From the NCBI GenBank assembly GCA_914767715.1, contig OU612070.1:25780025-25844024 (forward strand): 64,000 nt of DNA, in the 5' to 3' direction. The first letter of the stretch is position 1. The number at the start of each line of letters is the position of its first letter. The translations under genes were made by a program, and so were the position numbers. This document shows, piece by piece, positions 22,111-33,732 of this stretch. This stretch comes from Membranipora membranacea. Lineage: Eukaryota > Bryozoa > Gymnolaemata > Cheilostomatida > Membraniporidae. The notes beneath the pieces are model-generated. The model did not search any database. It worked only from the letters and a program-made list of their open reading frames with translations, and had not been told where the DNA came from.

Positions 22111-24782
22111 GAATATTTAAATTTAAAGGCTTATTTAATTATGCTGAACCATTGGTAGAATAAATATAAATGTACAATTACTGTTACTGATTCTTGAAAA
22201 GACTGTTGTGTCTATTCAATTGTTACTTTGTATCCATATATCGCTATTAAATGCATAGTAAAAACATTTAATGTATTTATTATTTTATATGGTGAATATC
22301 CTGTTTACATGTGATAGACAAAACAGTTTTGTGAATCTTTACTTGTGACCGCTAGTAGACACAAGGGAGAGAACTCATATTCAGCTACTGTGATTCGTTA
22401 TGGAATGCAATAACAAGGTTTTTTCAACTTAGCCCAATGCTAACGTTTAGATCAGTGTGCAAAAAGGCTTAGTTGTGAATGATAAAAACCGTAGAGATAG
22501 ATGCCGAGTTTGTCATTCAATACGTTTGTTTCGAATGGATACAAATCGTTGGTGTGTAATTAGTAAGGGACCATGTTATGTCAGAAAGACTGAGCTGGTG
22601 AAAAGAAATGGCCTATAAACCATCTGTATCAGCTTGATATGAATACCATGAGAGGCGAGTTAGTTACATTGTCTAGGTAAGTTAAATGAGCTAGTTAGTG
22701 GTCATGGCCTGTAAACCATTTGTATGTGTGCTCAATATAAATTGTGGAATACCACAGGCCATTGGTTTTCCTGCGACATCCCAGAACACCAGTCAGGGTT
22801 TTCCTACTATGTATCGGGGACAACCCAGAACACCTGTGTTCCAAGAGCTATGCTATTTTTTGGACTTCAACGTGTGCCATAATATCTGCTACCAATTTTG
22901 TGCAGGTGAGTTTAGATATCATTTTTGTGATTAGAAACGTTTCTGAGGGTAAGTGTTACCTAAACAGCAAGATTAGCCTTTACTTAGGTGGCAATATAAC
23001 ATCATTCAACTGAGGGACTAGAGGACCAGGATATCAAGTGGCGATTGGCACTAGATTGTCATTCATCCTAATAATAACACGGTGCATCTAGAGTTCAATG
23101 CTGAGTATTTATTTATATAATGTCAGTGGGGCCTTCGACGTACTTTGTTAAATTTTTGGCCGAACTGCCACTTCCACTTGCATAGTCGGGAAATTCCTTG
23201 TCAATTTTGTGAAACTAGAATAAAAGTTTTCCAGTGATGATAGGCAAATTATGACCACTTGTTACCAGAATTTGACGGTTCCTCTAATGATTATAGATTT
23301 AGATTTATCAAGCTATTTAATTCTCATCATTTCACCATTCATCACTATAAATTTTAAAGCATCTATCAACATAAAGCTTTAGTTTTCAGATCATTCATCA
23401 ATCTTATTAACTGATTTGTTTGACATTTTGTTGTGGTGAGAACAGGATGACCAGTGTCCTGACTATCAAAGTTCACAATCTTAATTTTGATCCTGTTTGA
23501 GGAGGATTACAAACACATAACACTGCTACAAGATAAGGTACTAAAATCACCTCTGAAATTTTCAACACAGTTTTTATCTAAAGGATTCCTGACTGCAAAC
23601 TATTCACGTATTGGTGAGACCACCATCAATGGCACTTCAAATTCAAAAACACTCCAGACATAAACTTCCTTTTACAAAAGCTGCTGATGTCCGGTTAATA
23701 TTAAATATTTCTCTTAATTTGCACCAATTTTTTATCCTGATAATACATGGCAATTCCGTCTTTTCTTTAAAAAATGAGGTGTATTTCTCAACAAAATACT
23801 TCACAAACTTTTCTCTTCTCTTAAGCGTATGATTATTCATCAGAATCAATGGATTTTTACAACAAAATCAGGTAATCTATAGTTGGTGTTTACCAACACA
23901 CCTATTAATGCCCTAATCGCTCCCATTTATTAGTGTAAAATGCATAATACCGTGCTGCGTGGGGAAAAGACTGCTTTTTGAGACAAATGTCCAATTATAT
24001 TATTGATACTAGGAAGTGAAGTGAGATTTATTTGATGCAAATTAAATGCTTTAGTTTTAAATGTCTCGTTTCGTCCCAAATGTTGGCAAACTAAGCAAAA
24101 GGCCTTTCTGACATTATTTATTTTTGTCCGGTATTGATATATTGCCACTAATGTCATTGTAAGTTTTAATTTCATTTATTGGGACACTGAATATCCTGCT
24201 CTGAGATAGATAAGATGAGCTTATTACAGTATAACTACATAAACTGATCAGGAAAAACTTGACAAACAAGGAACCAACGAGGATAATAAACGAGTAAATA
24301 CCCGGCCCAGAAACAATAATCGCCATTAGAAACTACATTAGAAATTCTATTGCGTCATATCGATGAATGGCAAACATTTATATTGATAAGACAATTTCTG
24401 AACATTTGACAAAAAATTATGAACTCCTTGATAAATGTAATAAGGGCTTATTAGTCATTCTATTTCATATATGTGACTATGATTGTTTTACTCTGCTGCC
24501 GTTAAGATAGCTACAGTGATACTAGTTGCTGTTTGGTGAATAATGCCCTGTTGTTACTTCTGGAGGAGACGGGGTTCATTGATGGATTGTTTAGGGCATT
24601 TGTTGGTGACACACCTGTTACAAATTGACGAACTTTGGAGGATTTAAGGGAATTAGCAAAGCTAAATTACTAGTTTACATTATTTGCTTCTGCCTCCTCT
24701 GGGATTCTCAAGTGGCAGACATTTATATTGATGAATTGCAAAATGACATGCGCCTAAATAGGGACACACAGCACCCGATATC
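22111..24782 (+). repeat. R module, copy 1
   Basis: A long non-coding module repeated at 30847-33732 (+) and, inverted, within 36451-38430 and 56016-58487. Parts are nearly identical: the 220 bp from 23611 give the same 73-codon open frame at 32715. The stretch 22930-23160 resembles the antisense of intron 2 of the peptide gene (AAGTGTTACCTAAAC, CCTTTACTTAGGTGGC, GGACCAGGATATC). It contains an exon-like open frame at 22698-22905. Confidence 0.7.
22698..22905 (+). other. exon-like open frame in R module (unrecognised)
   Basis: Starts MVMACKPFVCVLNINCGI and ends ICYQFCA directly at a consensus donor CAG|GTGAGT. The copy at 31782-32007 keeps the frame with an in-frame insertion before the end. 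The inverted copy at 37676-37933 has two compensating shifts, and that near 57.9 kb has a stop. It is antisense to the peptide-gene strand of the surrounding homology. Coding status is doubtful and no function is suggested. Confidence 0.2.
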
Positions 24783-24945
24783 CTCATTCAGAGTATGTCA
24801 TACATCCTAGGGAACTAGAATGCATCCTAGATGCGTATGACCATAAATGACATGTCTTCAACTTTGTGTGCAGCAAGCTGCCAAAACTGGATCTGACAAT
24901 AGTTAGCCATTGGAAGCGACAATTTGATCTTAATAAGTGACATCT
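24783..24945 (-). repeat. SINE family member without U2 head
   Basis: Inverted copy of the SINE body: the hairpin CTAGGGAACTAGAATGCATC, then GTGCAGCAAGCTGCCAAAAC. The head reads TTAAGATCAAAT-like with no GCTTCTCGGCC. This is the subfamily embedded in R modules. Confidence 0.65.
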
Positions 24946-27900
24946 ATTATTGTTGAATCTGGTGCCAATCCCCACTTCATATCCTGGTCCTTATATAAAT
25001 GATTTAATATAGGCAACTCAGTAAAGCCTTGCTGTTTGGGTTAAACCACATTAATCACTTTATTTACCAAAAATATAAATAATAGCTGAGCTCAGGTACT
25101 GTCTCCTTGATGATAGTATTAAGCAGGTGGAGGTGAATGCAGCAGTACAAGCTAGCAACAGGGACGAGTTGTGATTTCATCATTCAGGCTTGCCTCTGTA
25201 AACTATTATAAACTTAGTGACAACAATGTGATGATGTATGCCGTCAGTATCAACTGAGTAATTTACCATTCATTTTGGCTAATTCAGAAATATTATTATA
25301 TACTTACAGACTATTTGCATTAATTGCCTTTAATTGCCCTCAATTGACAGTCATTAACTTATATTGTACCAGGATGTCTTGCCTTATATTCAGCACAAGA
25401 CATGATAGGAGCAGGATATAAAATGGTGATTAAAAACTCTAAACATGTATGACGAGCCTTCCGTTGAATAATACAGGTGGATCAACAAAAAAGAATAAAC
25501 ACAAAATTGTTTTCTGCAAAGTTGTAGAAGATTATCTTTTCCATTTATTCAGTGTCAGGGCTTACACAAGAAATGAGCAGAAGGTGCAGCAAAGCATTAA
25601 AGTAAAATCAACTGTATGTTCAAAATATGAAGCAGTGCCAATCGTCCATTTGACATTCCTATTCACTTCAGATATAAGATAATAAAGAGAATGGATATGC
25701 CAAACCTGAAACAGCGCCAATTTGCCACTTGAGACTCCCAGAGGCGGCAGATGCAAACAATGAAAACTAATTATATAGATTTGCTAATTCCCTTAAATCT
25801 TCCAAAATAAGTCCATTTGTAACAGGTGTAACACCAACAAATGCCCAATCAATCAATCAATTGACCCCCTCTTCTCCAGGAGTAACAACAGGGCATTATT
25901 CACCACTCAGCAATTAGTATAACTGTAGTTATCTAAATTGAAGCAGAGTAACAAAATCATAATCACATATATGAAATGGAATGACTAACAAGCCCTTACT
26001 AAATTTATCAAAGAGTTCATAATTATTTGTCGAATCTTCAGAAATTGTTTACCCTAACCATCTCTGGGTGTATCGTTTCCTGGGATACCTGATAGAGATA
26101 TTATTGATGATGTGAATACCAACACACATGTCTTTGTTGTTGCTGATTACTTTGTAGGCTCAAGAAAATGTATAAAGGGTGTTTGTTGGGGCTCAAACCA
26201 AACTCATGGGATAGAGAAAAGGTGGCCCTAGTTGCTTCTAAATATTTTATTTGAAAAATATCCCCAGCGATTGTGCATCTAAATACTTGTGGTTCTTATT
26301 GTCAAATACATTCATATTTCATTAAAGGAACAGATGAGTCTAGCAGAGTTCACCAAGTCCTGATACCATTTGTTGTACTAAATTCATAGTTTATTTTCCA
26401 TTGATGACTGGCATACACAATAACGGCAAACATTTCCTATATAGACCTAACACAATTAGCCTATGCTATTGAAGTTGGTTTAACAGGCCAAATGTCTAGT
26501 TCATCACACTATATCACGCCCTCAAGAAGCATATTGTCCTTCCTTAAGGAGAGGGAGTCTAATGCCCTAATTACTCAGTTAATGGTGTCTTTTCAGTTGA
26601 TACTGACGGCAAACATCATCACATTGTTGTCACTAAGTTTATAATAGTTTACAGAGGCAAGCCTGAATGATGATATCACAACTCATTCCTGTCGCTAGCT
26701 TGTACTGCTGAATTCACCTCAACCTGCTTAATACTATCATCAAGGAGTCAGTACCTCAGCTCAGCTATTATTTATTTTTTTGGTGAATAAAGAGATTAAT
26801 GTGGCTTAACCCAAACAGCAAGGCTTTACTGAGGTGTCTATATTAAATCATTTATAGAAGGACTAGGATATGAATTGGGGATTGGCACCAGATTCAATAA
26901 TAATAGATGTCATTTATTAAGATCAAAGTGTCACTGCCAATGGCTAAATAGTGTCCGATCCGGTTTTGGCAGCTTGCTGCACACAAAGTTGAATATGTCA
27001 CTTATGGCTATACACATCTAGGATGCATTCTAGTTCCCTAGGATGTATGACATACTCTGAATGAGGATATCACGTGCTGTGCGGATCCCTGTTTAGGCTC
27101 ATGTCAAACTATTCAAAGATTTTCATTTTACAATTCATCAATATAAATGTTTGCCATGCATCGATACAACGCATTAGAGTTAAATAGTTTGTAATTGGGA
27201 TTATTTTTCTGGGCCAGGTATTTAGTCGTTTATTATCCTCATTGGTTCCTTTTATGTCAAGTTTTTCCAGATTAGTTTATGTAATTATACTGTAATTAGC
27301 TCATTTATATTTATCTCAGAGCAGGATATTCAGTGTCCCCTTAAATGAAATTTAAAAAACTTACAATGACATTAGTGGCAATACATCAATACCTGACAAA
27401 AATAAATAATGTCAGAATGGCTTTTTACATAGTTTGGATACATTTGGGACGAAACGTGACACATTAGGTGATTTAAGTGCCTCATCTTGTAGCAGTGTTA
27501 TGTTTTTGTAATCCGTCCTCAAACAGGATCAAAATTAAGATTATGAACTCTGACAGTCAGGACACTGATCATCCTGTTCTCACCACAACCAAATGTCAAA
27601 CGAATCAGTTAATAAGAATGATGAATGATCTGAGCATACAAAACTAAAGCTTTATGTTGATAGATGCTTTGAAATTTATAGTGATGAATGGTGAAATGAT
27701 GAAAATTAAATAGCTTGATAAATCTAAATCTGGTATCAATAGAGGAAGAGTCAAACTCTGGTAACAAGTGGTCATAATTTGCCTATCATCACTGGAAAAC
27801 AAGGAATTTCCCGACTATACAAGTGGAAGTGGCAGTTCGGCCAAAAATTTAACAAAGTACGTCAAAGGCCCCACTGACATTATATAAATAAATACTCTGG

Positions 27901-28754
27901 GAGTCTCAAGTGGCAAATTGGCGCTGTTTCAGGTTTGGCATATCCATTCTCTTTATTATCTTATATCTGAGGTGAATAGGAATGTCAAATGGACGATTGG
28001 CACTGCTTCATATTTTGAACATACAGTTGATTTTACTTTAATGCTTTGCTGCACCTTCTGCTCATTTCTTGTGTAAGCCCTGACACTGAATAAATGGAAA
28101 AGATAATCTTCTACAACTTTGCAGAAAACAATTTTGTGTTTATTCTTTTTTGTTGATCCACCTGTATTATTCAACGGAAGGCTTGTCATACATGTTTAGA
28201 GTTTGAATATAAACCATTCATTTTGGCTACTTCAGAAATATTATTATATACTTAATCACTATTTTATATCCTGCTCCTATCATGTCTTGTGCTGAATATA
28301 AGGCAAGACATCCTGGTACAATATAAGTTAATGACTGTCAATTGAGGGCAATTAAAGGCAATTAATGCAAATAGTCTGTAAGTATATAATAATATTTCTG
28401 AATTAGCTAAAATGAAGGGTTAATTACTCAGTTGATACTGACGGCATACATCATCACATTGTTGTCACTAAGTTTATAACAGTTTACAGAGGCAAGCCTG
28501 AATGATGAAATCACAACTCGTCCCTGTTGCTAGCTTGTACTGCTGCATTCACTTCCACCTGCGTAATACTATCATCAAGGAGACAGTACCTCAGCTCAGC
28601 TATTATTTATATTTTTGGTGAATAAAGTGATTAATGTGGTTTAACCCAAACAGCAAGGCTTTACTGAGTTGCCTATATTAAATCATTTATATAAGGACCA
28701 GGATATGAAGTGGGGATTGGCACCAGATTCAATAATAAAAGATGTCATTTATTA
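24946..28754. repeat. large inverted repeat (about 0.8-kb arms) of R module
   Basis: The left arm 24946-25742 and right arm 27894-28754 are reverse complements. The 77-codon frame at 25449-25682 and that at 28189-27956 translate identically. The spacer contains another R segment (25743-26915), a SINE (26916-27110) and an R segment in opposite orientation (27111-27893). The (TCAA)n run near 25850 recurs at 34797 and 51199. No gene is called. Confidence 0.75.
26916..27110 (+). repeat. SINE family member without U2 head
   Basis: Head ATTAAGATCAAAGTGTCACT, body GGCAGCTTGCTGCACAC, and hairpin GATGCATTCTAG, TTCC, CTAGGATGTATG. Same subfamily as 24783-24945 but in the opposite orientation. Confidence 0.65.
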
Positions 28755-29065
28755 AGATCAAAGTGTCGCTGCAAATGGCTAACTAGTGTCAGATCCAGTT
28801 TTGGCAGCTTGCTGCACACTTATGATTAGGAGGTCCTCTATGGCCTGACCTCTAAGATGCATTCTAGTTTTCTAGAATGTATCACATTCTCAGTATGAGG
28901 ATTAGGGTACCTTGCATCCCTCTTTAGGGGCAGCCAATCTGCTGTTTCTTAGCAAACAGAAATTTGAATACTTTTTATGCTTGGCTATATCCATTAAGTG
29001 GTTTTTTGTCTTGACAGAGATAACTCTATATAGTTGCCTCTTGTTGAACACACAAACACATATAC
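28755..29065 (+). repeat. chimeric SINE: R-type head, U2-type body
   Basis: The first 70 bp (TTATTAAGATCAAAGTGTCG to GCTGCACAC) match the R-embedded subfamily. From CTTATGATTAGGAGGTCC on, the sequence matches the U2-headed subfamily, including the tail and adjacent segment to 29065. The switch lies in the shared GCAGCTTGCTGCACAC block. Confidence 0.6.
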
Positions 29066-29705
29066 GTCTGCAAGCTGCCAAAACTGGATCTGACAATAAT
29101 TAGCCATTGGAAGCGACACTTTGATCTTAATAAATGACATCTATTATTATTGAATCTGGTGCCAATCCCCACTTCATATCCTGGTCCTTATATAAATGAT
29201 TTAATATAGGCAACTCAGTAAAGCCTTGCTGTTTGGGTTAAACCACATTAATCACTTTATTCACCAAAAATATAAATAATAGCTGAGCTGAGGTACTGTC
29301 TCCTTGATGATAGTATTAAGCAGGTGGAGGTGAATGCAGCAGTACAAGCTAGCAACAGGGACGAGTTGTGATATCATCATTCAGGATTGCCTCTGTAAAC
29401 TATTATAAACTTAGTGACAACAATGTGATGATGTACGCTGTCAGTATCAACTGAGTAATTAACCCTTCATTTTGGCTAATTCAGAAATATTATTATATAC
29501 TTACAGACTATTTGCATTAATTGCCTTCAATTGACAGTCATTAACTTATATTGTACCAGGATGTCTTGCCTTATATTCAGCACAAGACATGATAGGAGCA
29601 GGATATAAAATGGTGATTAAAAACTCTAAACATGTATGACAAGCCTTCCGTTGAATAATACAGGTGGATCAACAAAAAAGAATAAACACAATTGTTTTCT
29701 GCAAA
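29066..29705 (-). repeat. R module fragment with two abrupt junctions
   Basis: At about 29068 the SINE-adjacent segment switches mid-word, through a shared TCTGCA/GCA, into an inverted SINE body and R sequence. At about 29706 (TGCAAAGTT|ACCGTGG) the R sequence stops inside its conserved frame and a copy of 21450 onwards begins. No gene. Confidence 0.65.
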
Positions 29706-30384
29706 GTTACCGTGGTGCAATACTCCGGAGTTTCAGCACACATAGTTCAGGGCAAAAAATGTCTGACTCAATTCATTTTCGATCTATAAACAGAAGGTTT
29801 GCATCAGGGAACTTTTATTTTATAGGTTAGTCAATAAGAGATATAAATGTTTAAGCAGAATTGGCATTAGGTCAAGCTGTGTCAATACCTCTTGAAGACT
29901 TCAATCATTGGCTAAATCAAAACACTACACTGCGAATTGGTTACTTGTCGGTGCCAGATGTTGAGCCCTTTTATGACAGCAGTAATGGATTGAGGTAACA
30001 ATGAATGGCTCTAGGTAAGTGAAAAGAAATGCTTCTAATGATATGAAAAATACAATTATCCATAGCACAATACATAACAATCAATCTCAACTCCCCATAG
30101 TTTTTTTAAGTCTGTGTGTTCCTATCTCCTACTTCCAGCAAATCATATTAACTAATTCTCATCAAATTTGTGATGTTAGTTGATTCAAGCATTTGCGACA
30201 ACATTTAAAAAGACATTCGTTCCGATGTTTTTTGTGATTGCGAGGGTAGTGGAACCCTTAATTGCAGACATATATGTGTTTGTGTGTTCAACAAGAGGCA
30301 ACTATATAGAGTTATCTCTGTCAAGACAAAAAACCACTTAATGGATATAGCCAAGCACAAAAAGTATTCAAATTGCTGTTTGCT
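29706..30384 (+). repeat. copy of the outer flank 21450-22110
   Basis: Runs parallel to 21450-22110 with small differences. It ends in the SINE-adjacent segment and then the inverted SINE dimer. Non-coding. Confidence 0.65.
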
Positions 30385-30846
30385 ACGACACAGCAGATTG
30401 GCTGCCCCTAAAGAGGGACGCAAGGTACCCTAATCCTCATACTGAGAATGTGATACATTCTAGAAAACTAGAATGCATCTTAGAGGTCAGGCCATATAGG
30501 ACCTCCTAATCATAAGTGTGCAGCAAGCTGCCAAAACTGAACTGGCACTAATCGGCCATTGGCAGTGACACTTTGATCTTAGCCAAAAGGCCGAGAAGCG
30601 AGAAGTGAAACAAAATAAATTTCTAAATTGCTGTTTGCTAAGAAACAGAAGATTGGGCTGCCCCTAAAGAGTGACACAAGGTGCCCTAATCCTCATACTG
30701 AGAATGTGATACATTCTAGAAAACTAGAATGCATGCTACAGGTGAGGAACTCGTAATCATCAGTGTGCAGCAAGCTGCCAACACTGAACTGGCACTAATC
30801 GGCCATTGGCAGTGAAACTTTGATCTTAGCCAATAGGCCGAGAAGC
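30385..30846 (-). repeat. tandem dimer of U2-headed SINE, inverted
   Basis: Two head-to-tail copies. The copy at 30385-30605 has the exact 29-nt U2 5'-end match, inverted, at 30573-30601. The copy at 30640-30846 has a slightly altered head (CCTATTGG). This is the mirror image of bases 1-440, including the short spacer with TTTGTTTCACTTCT. Confidence 0.75.
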
Positions 30847-33732
30847 TTATTAAGCTATGCTGAACCATCGGAAGAATATATATAACTGTACAATTACAGT
30901 TACTAATTCTTGAAAAGACTGTTGTGTCTATGCAATTGGTACTGTGTATCCATTCTGCGCGTGCTCAGCTCTGGGCATGGGCTGATCTCTGCAAAATTGA
31001 GTCTCGGAATTCCGGAGCCATCTGATTGGCTACCTGCTGTGGTGATATACTCCCCAAAGCGTGTGGATTTGTTATTAATAGTTTTCCTCTCTTGTCATTA
31101 TTAGCTGATTTTGATTGACAGTTTATGCAGGGGATTCCCATTTCTCCTTTCGAAAGTTGCAACCAGAACCCAAACTAAACTCATTGTTCTTGCACATGCG
31201 CAAATTCAAGTCACGCACGATGCATACTTAGCCTTACGACACCTGCTCTGTGGTAATGATAGCCTAGTTTTTCAGTGATCTATATGCCCATTCAGATCAC
31301 GAGAGTCAGTATGCTGTGTATCCATGTATCGCTATTAAATGCATAGTAGAAATATTTAATGTTTTTATTATTTTATATGATGAATATCCTGTTTACATGT
31401 GATATACAAAACAGTTTTATAAATCTTTACTTGTGACCGCTAGTAAACACAAGGGAGACAACTCATATTCAGCTATTGTGATTCGTAATTGAATGCAATA
31501 ACAAGGTTTTTCAACTTAGTCCAACGCTAACGTTTAGATCAGTATGCTTAGATAAGAATGATAAAAACCAGAGAGATAGATGCTGAGTTTGTCATTCAAT
31601 ATGTTTGTTTTGAATGGATACAATTGGTTGGTGTTTGATTAGTAAGGGACCTTGTTAGGTCAGAAAGACTGAGCTGGTGAAAAGAAATGGCCTATAAACC
31701 ATCTGTATGAGCTCGATATGAAAACCATTAGAGGCGTTTAGTTACCCTGTATAGGTAGGTTAAGTGAGCTAGTTAGCGGTCATGGCCTGTTACCCATTTG
31801 TATGTGCGCTCAATATAAATTGTGGAATACCTCCAGTCATTGGTTTTCCTGCAACATCCCAGAACACCAGTTGGGGTTTTCCGACTATGTGTCAGGGACA
31901 ACCCAGAATGCCTGTGTTCCAAGAGCTATGCCACTTTTTGGACCTCACCTTTTCCAAGTTTAAACTTAACGCTATGTGCTATAATATCTGCCACCCATTT
32001 TGTGCAGGTGAGTTTAGATATCATTTTTGTGATTAGAAACATTTCTGCAGTTAAGTTTTACCTAAACAGCAAGATAAGCCTTTACTTAGGTTGGGATATA
32101 ACATCATTCAACTGAGGGACCACTAGGACCAGGATATCAAGTGGCGATTGGCACCAGCTTTTTATTCATCCTAATAATAAAACGGTACATCTAGAGTTCA
32201 ATGCTGAGCATTTATTTATATAATGTCGATGAGACCTTTGACGTACTTTGCTTATAATTTGGTCGAACTGCCACTTCCACTTGTTTAGTCAGGGAAATTA
32301 CTTAGTATTTTTGTGAAACTTGAATGAAAGTTTTCCAGTAATGACAGTCAAATTATGGTCACTTGTTACCAGAATTTGACGGTTCCTCTAATGATTATAG
32401 ATTTAGATTTATCAAGCTATTTAATTCTCATCATTTCACCATTCATCACTATAAATTTTAAAGCATCTATCAACATAAAGCTTTAGTTTTCAGATCATTC
32501 ATCAATCTTATTAACTGATTTGTTTGACATTTTGTTGTGGTGAGAACAGGATGACCAGTGTCCTGACTATCAAAGTTCATAATCTTAATTTTGATCCTGT
32601 TTGAGGAGGATTACAAACACATAACACTGCTACAAGATAAGGTACTAAAATCACCTCTGAAATTTTCAACACAGTTTTTATCTAAAGGATTCCTGACTGC
32701 AAACTATTCACGTATTGGTGAGACCACCATCAATGGCACTTCAAATTCAAAAACACTCCAGACATAAACTTCCTTTTACAAAAGCTGCTGATGTCCGGTT
32801 AATATTAAATATTTCTCTTAATTTGCACCAATTTTTTATCCTGATAATACATGGCAATTCCGTCTTTTCTTTAAAAAATGAGGTGTATTTCTCAACAAAA
32901 TACTTCACAAACTTTTCTCTTCTCTTAAGCGTGAATTAAAGGTCACAAGTTGATTATGGTTTAGAAAAAAGTAAGCATATGATTATTCATCAGAATCAAT
33001 GTATTTTTACAACAAAATCAGGTAATCTATAGTTGGCAAACTGGGCAAAAGGCCTTTCTGACATTATTTATTTTTGTCCGGTATTGATATATTGCCACTA
33101 ATGTCATTGTAAGTTTTAATTTCATTTATGGGGACACTGAATATCCTGCTCTGAGATAGATAAGATGAGCTAATTACAGTATAACCACATAAACTGATCA
33201 GGAAAAACTTGACAAACAAGGAACCAACGAGGATAATAAACGAGTAATTACCCGGCCCAGAAACAATAATCGCCATTAGAAACTACATTAGAAATTCTAT
33301 TGCGTCATATCGATGAATGGCAAACATTTATATTGATAAGACAATTTCTGAACATTTGACAAACAATTATGAACTCCTTGATAAATGCAATAAGGGCTTA
33401 TTAGTCATTCTATTTCATATATGTGATTATGATTGTTTTACTCTGCTGCTGTTAAGATAGCTACAGTGATACTAGTTGCTGTTTGGTGAATAATGCCCTG
33501 TTGTTACTTCTGGAGGAGACGGGTTCATTGATTGATTGATTAGGGCATTTGTTGGTGACACACCTGTTACAAATTGACGAACTGTGGAGGATTTAAGGGA
33601 ATTAGCAAAGCTAAATAACTAGTTTACATTATTTGCTTCTGCCTCCTCTGGGATTCTCAAGTGGCAGACATTTATATTGATGAATTGCAAAATGACATGC
33701 GCCTAAATAGGGACACACAGCACCCGATATCC
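30847..33732 (+). repeat. R module, copy 2, with a 360-bp insertion
   Basis: Direct repeat of 22130-24782. It differs chiefly by the insertion at 30954-31313 and by an extra 60 bp near 32940. The exon-like frame is at 31782-32007. The region 32355-32935 is almost identical to 23250-23830, which suggests recent duplication or conversion. Confidence 0.7.
30954..31313. mobile_element. 360-bp insertion of unknown type
   Basis: The insert is flanked by the exact 12-bp duplication CTGTGTATCCAT (30942-30953 and 31314-31325). Copies of the R module without the insert have one such block (22222 region; 58.41 kb inverted). It is less AT-rich than its surroundings. It has no terminal inverted repeat, no poly(A) tail and no clear box A/B. 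The long target duplication suggests retroposition. Confidence 0.7.

Noticed and set aside
23611-23832. 73-codon frame shared by two R modules
   Set aside because: Identity reflects recent duplication; the other copies (48901, 36750, 57000) have indels, and both strands are open.
25449-25682. 77-codon frame repeated in several R modules
   Set aside because: Identical only in the recent palindrome arms; broken or truncated in copies at 29636, 34398 and 50800, and without promoter, signal peptide or family resemblance.
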